Of a stretch of 64,000 nucleotides of DNA, positions 11,200-21,800 are shown one piece after another. Every line of letters starts with the position of its first letter. The stretch's first letter is position 1. The stretch lies in NCBI RefSeq assembly GCF_014839805.1, contig NC_051130.1, positions 2,294,001 through 2,358,000 of the forward strand, in the 5' to 3' direction. Under the pieces are notes generated by a model. That model saw nothing but the letters and a program-made list of their open reading frames with translations, was not told the origin of the DNA and did no database searches. The position numbers and the translations under genes are program-made. Source of the stretch: Manduca sexta. Lineage: Eukaryota > Arthropoda > Insecta > Lepidoptera > Sphingidae.

Positions 11200-12877
11200 C
11201 AAATCTAAAGTGAAGTGGTTTAAAAACAGAATATGACGTTGAGGAGAAGAATTACCAAAGACAAGAGCTTTACGTAGACGTGAAAATGTGCGGGACGCTG
11301 TTTGAATTTGGAATGCAGTGGCAGGATATTTGAATTTCAGAGGGCTTGCCACAACAAAAACAATGAAAAATTACTTTAAAGTTTTAAATAGACCTGCGTG
11401 CCCAAAACCCGTCCAGTTACGACTTTCATTTTGGTTCGCCGATGACGTCCGCTATAAACAAGTGCAGCTGCTCTCTACTACCTACTTTATGTATAAATTA
11501 TTTATGATAAAATAATTAAAAGTCTATGAATACAAATTCAATTTCTTTTTTTTATTTATGAATGTTATTTTAAGTGAAAGGAGTTGTAGCAGACAACGTC
11601 GATATATAAATAATTAAATAATTGATATAAGTATATATTTTGTACTGTACATTCACTTATAGCCAATTGCTAGCTCTATTATTAAAAGAAAATATTATGC
11701 ATGCGGTAAAGAATACGAGGATACCCGTTTTGGGGGATATAATAGTACCAGAGCGTAGCTATCAATGTATCAACCGTATCAATGATACAGTGAGGCTCCC
11801 AAGTTTTAAAGGCCCTTCTTAGCCCTTGCACTAAACTTAAGTGGGCACCCAACCCGAGAAGCTTTAACAACACAATACTCGTTTCGAGTAAGTATCAACT
11901 TACGATTTATAGCCATTGCTCATCAATAGACAATTTATCTAAACAATAAATAAAATAATGCATTTAAGTACTGCGAAGCCGAACATCATAGAACACTTTT
12001 TTCTATTTAGGTCTTTATGAAATGGTAATTTAAAATATTTTCTAAAGTAAGGTAAATATTCCTTACTTATGATATTTATCGCTATACAATGATGGAAGAT
12101 GTACGTCCAATAATAATTATTTTATTACGTAGGAATTCGTTTATCGCATAAAGTACTACTTTTGAGCCGTAACTCTATTGTTCGTTAACCCGCGCTTTAC
12201 CGCACTATATTAAATTCTGCGCTACTGCCGCTAGATGGCATAGGTATGCCAATTTGAACTGCCAGCCATGATGCAATACAATTTTACACGATGAATGAAA
12301 TACATACATTTTTGTAATACAGTATCTATTTAAAAATGTATCGTATTCAGTTTAACGTCTCTAACTAATTTCAAAGGTTTTTGATTAGGAGCATCTTCAC
12401 AGAGTTCAAGTATTGCCAAAATTAAAATCATATGTATATATTATAAAGAGCAATGTAGTCAGTGACGGCCAACAAAAAAAGCGTCCCTATTTCAATAGTT
12501 TTATAGTCATGCTAGAAAAAGGTTCTCCAAAGCACCTTACGAGGCCCCTGAAAAGGCGAGACCCTCGGAGGTTGGCCAATCCGCCTATCCTAAGGTCGCC
12601 ACTGAATGTAGTATCAAAAATACCTGCGTTAATTATAAGGCTGTATAATTTTCAATCCTTAGCTTAATCACAGCGAATGTTTATGACAACAAATAGCTGT
12701 CAATTGTCATTCGATAATCGTCATTTCATTCATTCTTTAGTTCATTCACTCATCATTACGCACAAAGATTACACAAAAGTAGGGTCGTTGTGGATCACAT
12801 AATTGATTTTTTACGAATTTCATCACAGTAACAATGTTAGTGTAGTGTTTGTATATATTGTTACGCCGTCAACGATC
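11200..12877. other. Spacer between the peptide gene and tafazzin
   Basis: Apart from the small hAT-like element at 12460-12604 I see nothing supported. Short open frames here (11318-11515, 11640-11822) have no start context, domain or splice logic. Confidence 0.5.
12460..12604. mobile_element. 145-bp hAT-type MITE with exact 8-bp target duplication
   Basis: Starts CAGTGACGGCC and ends with the complement of CAGTGGCGACC, giving 11-bp terminal inverted repeats with two mismatches. It is flanked on both sides by the identical octamer AATGTAGT (12452-12459 and 12605-12612). Eight-base duplications and CAGTG-type ends are characteristic of hAT transposons. It codes for nothing. Its ends resemble the element at 22176-22362. 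Confidence 0.85.
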
Positions 12878-15800
12878 ATGGGCTATGACATCGGGTGGAT
12901 AATTCCTCGCCTCCGGAACCCTGGCAGGCTGTGGAACTGTGCAAGCTCTATCACCGTAGCTGTCGTCGGTTTATTTAGTAAAATTATCATCGGTGAGTAC
13001 TTGAACCACTTTATGCAGTCGTAAACCACCGCCACAATTGCTAGATACTGCGAACTCTCTAAAAGTCTTAAAAAACTGGCGCGTAACAGTGAATTAGACA
13101 TCGATCAAGAACTAGTTTTGTGAGTTGTGTACATCAGCAAATTTCGAAGTGTTACGCGGGCACGTGATTGGCACGCAGCGTGTCGCGAGTGTGCCTTATC
13201 ACGTCATGGGAGTGCAAGTACAAGGGTCGTGGCTTGGTGTTGACTCGCAAATTATCTAATAGTGTCAATGTCGTTAACCAATGAGTTCACGCGTAAAGAG
13301 AGGATTCAGTTAGACTCTTAATAGTAACAAGATAATTGGTGTGTAATTGACTCCATCCTTGTTATTAGCATGAATATTCAAGTATGTATCTTTTGCTGTT
13401 CAAAAAATCTTTAGAGATATACTTATGTCCTTTTTCCAAAGGCAAAATAAAGTGTCACCAAATAAAGAACTGTAAATACAGATTGATAAACAAACAAAAA
13501 GTGTAAATTCAACATTTTTGTATCAATACCTTTTATTATACTTATTTCTGTACTTCTTATTATCTTGCATTTAAATGTAAAGATATGGTTTAACAAAATA
13601 CACATCAGTATTTTAATCGGCTTTGGCTTCATTTAGAAATGAACCGTCCCTCAGACACAAAATTTGTCAATTTCCTTTAAATGCATTATTTAACTCTTGG
13701 TCTCTCGTGGCTCGCCGGCGAGCCAAGACAGCTACATGACATTTGCGTGTGTCACGGGATTATAACCTTATATACTACATAATATATACTACATAATAAG
13801 GTTATTTTTCCGTAACACGCCTAGCTGTCAATGTTTGCCGGCAAACATTCAGCTACCTCACGGGTTAAAACAAGTTTAAACTTGTTTGCATTTATTTTCT
13901 TTTGTTTTGTTAATGTAAGAACACTTATTATACTCATATTACTGGTTTGTATTATCTAAAGCGTTTATATTTAAAAGCATGAATTTAGTCTCTATACTAA
14001 CTTTTGGCCATGCCTCTATATCTTTAGTATCTTTGATTAATTACTGTTAAAGTTTTTGGACTTCTAGGCTGTCTATAATGACAAAGATACCAATTTTCCT
14101 TTGCACCTTACCTCATTGGTGCAAAAAGGTCTACCATGTCCTAATTCCTATAAATATTGACTATAAAACAAATAAAATTGGAAATAATACAATATTCCAG
14201 GCCGAAATTTAGGGTTATTGCTAAAATATGCATTTAATCTATAATATATCTACGACACTAGGTTTTGCATGTGGCTCTTTTCGCATGAAGTTTTTCCAGG
14301 ACAAGTATTTTCCCAGGATAAAAGTAAAAAGTAGTGAAAATTAGAGGGTAATGATTATTAAATAAACATAACATAAAAAAAATATAATGTACGTAAAAAA
14401 TTACATGACATGCTAAACATAATATTGTTCATACTAGTAATTGACAGTATACATTAGGCATTTCATGTTCAATCAAGGTACATATTTTATTACACAGTTC
14501 AACTATAAATTGTATTGTTACAATAAAGTGATTCTTTGTAACATAAGAATACAGTTCATTTTCAATAAATATGAATGTAGAAACAGTCAATTATGAATAA
14601 TTGTGGATCGGATAATTTGTACATAACACAGTCCAATTAACAAATACATAATATATTTTTTCCTGTTTTTACCAAACAATATAAAAAATATGAGGTAACA
14701 GGTGTTACAAGTAAACATGTTCAGGAAACGTTTTGACGTGTCATAGTCTCATAATAAATAAGGGTTGTATCACATCATAGGACTGAACACACCTAACATG
14801 CAACGTGGCTGCCCTGGGTTGCAACTCTGCTTACCCATTTGTAGATTAAGGTATAATGTTTATGTGTTATAATAATGGCACAGTTTAATACTATGAAGGA
14901 CTCTTGATTAGCATCGGGTTATGATATCTGGTTAATGAGTTAACTGTGTCAAAATGGATTCTATTGTCCAAAAAGAATTATTACATATATGGAAGCTATT
15001 GTCTATTTAGTCATGCGTGAATGAACAACGTGATTTACTATACTGCCACATTTAAGATATTTCAGAAACGTAGGACCAAAAAATTTTAATACCAAGTTTG
15101 TTTGACAGTCAGATAACAGCTATCATATTTTTATTGCTCAAAGTAATAAAGCTCTATAAGTGTCATAAAATTGTGGGGTTTCTCCGTCGACTTAAACTAG
15201 TTTCAATATAATACAATGTGTAACATAATGAGTGCAGTATAAAATTCCCATTATTTTATGTTAATTATTCACATTTTTTATTATGGACATAACACTATAA
15301 CTTGATAAACAATATTGCATATTATGTAAAGTATTTACATTTTAAAGGAATAACTTAAAAATACAATTATAATATGATACAAGAATTATAAATTATGTAT
15401 GACTCATTTTTATTTGAATTCCCAAATTATAATATAAAAAATTATCTTCCTGTCCGCTAAATAAAAAAATAATCTTCAAAATCGATCGACCCAACAAAAA
15501 GTTCTGAGGTAACATACATAAAAAAAAATACAATCAAATTGAGAACCTTGTCCTTTTCTGAAGTCGTTTAAAAATAATGATAGTATAGTTAGATAGATAA
15601 ACGATACAATACCTACATTGAAAAATAAATCAACAGATAAATCAACATAAACAAAATAGCTTATCTCATATTTCCGCAATTTTGCGTATCAATTATATTA
15701 TTATTGTTAGTCAGCCTTATGGCTTAAAACGTATAGAATATATAGATTTGCGACAACTTTCATTATATCCTGCATAATTTTAACAACAATGAATTTATAA

Positions 15801-18800
15801 ATACGAGGGTACTGATCCGTAAATGTCGACGGCCTTCGTACCTATACAATTTATGTTGAATGTCTTTATTTTGTTTTTATTGAACACAAGATTGAACAGT
15901 ATCGGGTTTGTACAAAGGTACTAATTATTTGGTACCGTCGACAAAGCGACTCTTCAGTCCTTACATTGAAATCTGTTACTTTGCGTCATACCAGCATAAT
16001 TCTTGCGAACGATGTATTTTTACAATTTTTGTTTTATAAATGATTAAACTATATGTCATCTACAGGTACAATAATTATGATTATATATTATAAATAACAA
16101 ATTAAAATTTCTAACCCCAGAAGATTGGATTATCCAAATATGTGTCTCAGTAGAAGGATTACCGCGAAATGAAACCTTATCGTGATGATATTACACTCTC
16201 AAACCTAATGGTTATTGGATTAACTCTAGCTTAGCGATAAGTCATCGATCCTTTTATCATAAAGGTCAACGCTACCAACACTCTCGCCTTGACTTCATCA
16301 GACATTATATCTAAGAAAACAATCTAGTTATTTTAACGAACAACTAATAACATTTTCATAAGATTTTAAAAAAATTCAACGCGAGCAGCGGTACTTGATA
16401 CAATGTAGAAACCACGAATTGACCTCGACGCGACGTCGCGTCGGTTGTAAACAGCTGATCTCTACATATTAATATACGAACCTCTGAGGTCAACAACCAA
16501 TCGTGGTGTGATGGTTTTTATAGACAATGCATTGGTTACTTTATTGGAACTGATGTACCACGATATCTTATAGAAATTGGGAGGAGGGCTATTGCGTCAC
16601 TTTAAGGGAAATAAGACGTATAAGAAAGGCGCCAGAGCATTGTAGATGTGTTTATGTAGTTTTAAGTAAGAAATGAGAAACCAGAAGTTCCTTTAGAGCC
16701 CTATAATTGATTCCACGAAAGAAGTAACGCATTACATAATTTGTTTATGCGATATAGAGATGTATCCTGTTGGAGCCAACCGTACTTCAACAGATATAAT
16801 TTAGTATGCCGCGTGCTTGCTACCATATATACTCAGTTTGCTATTCTGCCGTGCTCAGCGCAAGAGCGGTATGTCAGTGAAACCTTATTTCGAGATAATC
16901 GAAGTTATGTTAATGTAGTTTTGTATGTAAAACTGAGATAGAAAAAATCTTTAAAGGTTTTTTTTAACAAGTTCTAAACAAGATACCGTTTTTAAGTAAG
17001 TTCATTGGATGGGTATTTCTTTAGGCTATCTGACGACATAAAATACAAGATTTTTTTTTTTTTTTGAGATACCGCTTTTGAGCTTAGCTCGGCAGTATTG
17101 TAAACAATGCTAAAGAAATAGTCTGTCTAATAATAGAATTTAACCCGATTTACACGTAAATAATTCTGCTACATTACATAATATAAGTATTATGTACCTT
17201 AAGTGTGAGTGCAAAAGGATCACTGTGCTGACGCAGTAGTATATATTATCAATTCTATCATCAAAATCCCCCTAGGATTTCCCGGTATTTCTTCTTGAAA
17301 ATGTCAGATAAGCGGTAGATAACTAACGATTAATATAATTATGCCGCTAGTTGCTAATTCTCAAATTCTTTGGTAATTTAGCGAAGATGATATTATTTAT
17401 AGTTATACTTACTTTTCTTATTAGATTATGTTGTCATTTGATATAGAATTCATTTATATGTATAACTAGCGAACCCGACAGACTTCGTCCTGTCAAAAAG
17501 ATTTGTAATATGACAGTTTTTTGTTCCTATCTATTTTATTGTCGGGGCAAAAATTCTCCTGAACAGAACCTTCACCCTGGTGATAGGGCGTTGTGAATAA
17601 AAATAATTATTAAATAAAACAGATATAAGCATTTAAAAGTAAGTAATCGCTTTATTGGTAATCATCATAATTATTAACAAAAATCAGTTTTATTTTCATT
17701 GTAGTGCTTTATGATATACAATATTTTTTGTTTGATTCCCTGGCGCATAGACAAATAAATCTGATGGTTTTCCAACACGGGAACAGGCAACATACAATTG
17801 ACTATGGGAGAAACATGAGTTTTCCAGATTAATACCACAAACACTTAATGATTGCCCCTGGGACTTGTTTATGGTCATAGCAAAAGCATGCCGCACTGGA
17901 AACTGTAGTCTTTTAAATTCAAATGGCACATCACTCGGAATCATTGCGATGCGCGGTATGAGAACATCTTCTCCTTTATACTTTCCTTTCAGTATAGTTG
18001 CTTCTATCACGTTGTTTAGTAATTTTTTTATCGCTAACCGTGTGCCGTTGCAAAGACGCGGTTGGTTGATATTTCGCAACAATATAACTACCGATCCAAC
18101 CTTTAATTGAAGATTGTGAGGTGGCAATCCTGGCAAATCCAGCGAGTTTAAAAATTCCGGTGGATAGTTGACTACATCATCTTCGTTAGTAGCCGAATCA
18201 ACTGATTTATATATCCTAGATTCGCCTGTCATTTGTTCTTGAATTTTGAAATTTAATTTTATATTCTGTGCTCCATGAGGCTCCAACGCACACTGCTTTG
18301 ATGTTAGGAACACACCTACATTGCTTAGACAACAGTGAACTTTATACAATAGCAATAAAGCTCAAATTGACTCTACGTATTAGTTAGAAAACGTTTGTAT
18401 GGGATAAAAAAAAGGACTGTTTTTAGGGTTTTTCCGGCAATTATCTGATATTTTCTCGCCGTAAAAACCATCCTTGAGCTTCGATGAATATTAAAAAAAA
18501 AGAATTGGCCAAATTGGTCCAGGCGTTCTTGAGTTATGCGCTTACCAACACATTTAGCGATTCATTTTATATTATAGATTTGCAGACAAGCAAACTATTC
18601 GTCATAAGTAAATGACCGAGGAAAATATGTGTTTACAGTCCACAATTTTTTAAAAAGAAGTTTACCTAAATACATGTCACCTGCCAGCTATATACATATT
18701 ACATAGTACTTATTACCGCAGGACACGCACCTTACATAAGCGCTTACCCACCCATCGGTGTGGAGTTTCACCGCACCTGTATCAACATTCCTCGCGATTA

Positions 18801-21800
18801 CTATGATAATTATGTAGTGATTACTTTAAATATGATGTCGCAATGACAATAAGTGGGCCACGTGGAGTTTGTGTACTTTATACACGTGTACGCATCAAAT
18901 GTGTTGACATTATGGTAACGAAGGTTATGGCAAATGTCTAGAGCAGGGATGGCGAACCTTTAAGGGTGCCATTATTTATAACAAAGAAAAAATATGGCCT
19001 GTAACGTGCCATCCAGGACCGGTTTTATGACCGAATGCCGCTTTTAAGCGACTTTTTTATGACCCTACTATGTTTGCTTATTTTTTTTTAATCGGGGCTC
19101 GGCAAAGTGACTTCATTGCACCTGATGTTAATCGAATTGAAGCCCAAAGAAATATACATAAATGTTTGGCATATTACTTGCGTGCCCGACTTATTGCCAC
19201 ATGCCACCACTGGCACGCGTGCCATTGGTTCGCTATCCCTGATATAGTGTTATTATAACACACTGGGAGACTATTTAATACCTATAGGCTATACCACACG
19301 ATACAATTAACAAACATTCCTAAACCTCAAGTTTTATGTCCGTAGTCTGGTCTACTGTGATATTTTTGTTGGAAATATACTTAGGTATTTTTTTAACAAC
19401 GGGTGTGGATTTAATTCGAATGAACGCGCGCTACGATTGGCTGATTTATGTTTTCGATTGGAAATTAAATGTATTTACTTGCGTTGTTTTGTTAACTATT
19501 GCACAGGACATCCGAGCTCAGTAAATATTAATAAATAATAACACTGAATAGGCAGTTTTGCGAATGTTGTTTATTGATTATCGTTTCTAGGAATTGTAAA
19601 ATAAGTAAATATTGTAGTTTATACATTTTTATTCCTATTATTTTAATTTTGTTGCGGTTAAAAGACAACTTGAATTTCTCAGAAACTCGCTGAGCTTCAT
19701 TGCACGGTATTATTAAATGCCAATATCTACCCTGTCTTCCAGGAGTTTTAATAGCGCATGTGAAGTACCAGATGGTCTCTGTCTAAGTAAAGAACGTTGT
19801 TATAATGAGAGAACAGTTTTTTTTCTACAGGGAACCATTAGTAAACACACTCTAAGAACTAAGTTAAATTAATTATCCACCTCACCTTTGTACTGGGGAA
19901 GGATGATGAATGTAGCAACCTAATGTAAGACACCTCGCCTGATGTAGGGGCCCAGATGACGCCGGCGGCTAGCAGCCACAGCGAGCCAGTTGCCCCGCGC
20001 CGCATCGCGAGCCCCCTGCGTGCCGGTTAAGTCACTATACAATACAATAGCTTTTTCAGTATCACCCGAAGGCTCGTTTCATAATCATTTTATGTTCCCA
20101 TTTCACGTTGCGCAGATTTCAACGTATTTAGAGGATACACGTTTTGTGAGTTATGTTGCGCGTTGTGTTGGTTGTATAGGGCGGAATTCTGATGGTTGAT
20201 TGTTGGTTCCAGAGTTCCTGAACAAGACAACGGTGTACAACCGCGAGGTTTTGAAGCGCGCTGTCCACCGCCCGCCTGGTGTGCCGCTGCTCACCGTTTC
20301 CAACCACCACTCTTGTTTCGACGACCCGGGATTATGGGGTAAGCTACTTCCTACTTTTTTGCGATACTCAATTCATTTTTTGCAATCTCACTCTGTCATG
20401 CAAATGACAAAGACTTTGCGACGCATTAAATAGCAATTTTGCCGCATTCGACACCATGCGACCACAGTTGGCTAAGTATAACTTTAGTTTGTACGCTTTG
20501 TCGTGCGATATTGTTTTGTTACTAATCCAAATCTCACAATAAAAAATATGCAACATCACTGCGTATTATAATGTTGTTTCGGGTGCCATTGTTTTTTTTT
20601 ATTGCCTCAAATATTTCTAAATGCTATCAGAATAGTGGCTTTGTTTATTGTTGACTGATAGTATAGTTTATCTCGTAAAAACACTGTTGACTCATCGATG
20701 CTCGCTGTCCTTAAGCTTTTTGTCTTGAGTCTATAGCCTCAGATTGTAAATATTGAGGCACTGACCTCCGCGACTGCTTCGATAAGCATTCGTAAAAAAT
20801 ACTTGAATTACAAATTGTACAGATAACCTAATCTACGATAACAATAATAACGTGCGTATGATATTTTCTTTGTTTATATTTCGTTGTTCTGTAATGGTAA
20901 CCTATCATAAAGGTTATGTGGTTAATGACTTGCGCAGGACACGCAAGTAAAGTTTTTAGTTTCGCCAGTACCGGTCGAATGATGGCCGATTAATGCGGTC
21001 CACTTGTGAGGGTGTTGGAGCGGAACCGAATGTTGACGTCGACACAGCTCGCGATATTATAATGAGACGCGATCGAAAATTACTATGTCCTGCTACTACT
21101 AGACTTTAGAGTGGAGAGAAATATATAATAAACTAGTACATCTCTCATATGTAAAAGTCCACCTGGGGACATACCACCGCAATGCCTATTTCTGCCGCCG
21201 AGCTACTGCTCGGACTACATACTTGTAGTTCTACATACTACATACTTGTAGTCACTGTCGTATTCCGCTTTGAAGGATATTGTAGCCAGAGTAACTACTG
21301 GACCTAATAAGACTTAACATTTCATGTCTCAGGATGGCGAGCGCAGTGGAATACCGAACAATACTGTGTAATTCAAGGTATTAGATGGTGTTTCTACTGT
21401 TTATGGGCGGTCGTATCGGTTACCATCAGGCGAATAGCAAGCTCGACATTAAAAGCAATTTAAAAAATTATATTATCTAGGTACTTAATGTCGTTTCAGT
21501 TCAGCTGTTCCGTCAATCCGCGTTTTATATATAGTCTAATTAAAATAATTACATTGATGTTTTGAGAAAAACAAATAATTTACATGAATGTAATTTCATA
21601 AAAATATATAAACTGCTGTCTGTAGGTAGTACTTTAAGGCTGATTTGCAACTAAAGCATGAAAACGTTAGTATAGCGTCATCGTAATCCGACGCCATCAT
21701 ATTAACTAATTATAATACGCATGCAACGTGATGCTTGATATGGGAAGAATACATCGTAATTTATTTTATATTTAATTAAAAGTGTGATGTTTTATTGCGT

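Larger units (their letters stand above)
12993..20212. other. Tafazzin intron 1 (7.2 kb)
   Basis: Contains the TTAA-bounded element (13690-13868), a SINE 3' fragment (14763-14795), a Helitron (17466-18578) and a hAT-like MITE (18944-19241). The 3.3 kb from 14150 to 17460 is very AT-rich with no supported feature except the 18-bp perfect palindrome CGACGCGACGTCGCGTCG at 16426-16443. 19670-19760 resembles, weakly, the dispersed repeat at 34915-35085. Confidence 0.6.

Noticed and set aside
16426..16443. 18-bp perfect palindrome CGACGCGACGTCGCGTCG as a regulatory site
   Set aside because: Single occurrence deep in an intron with no partner; noted only as sequence.
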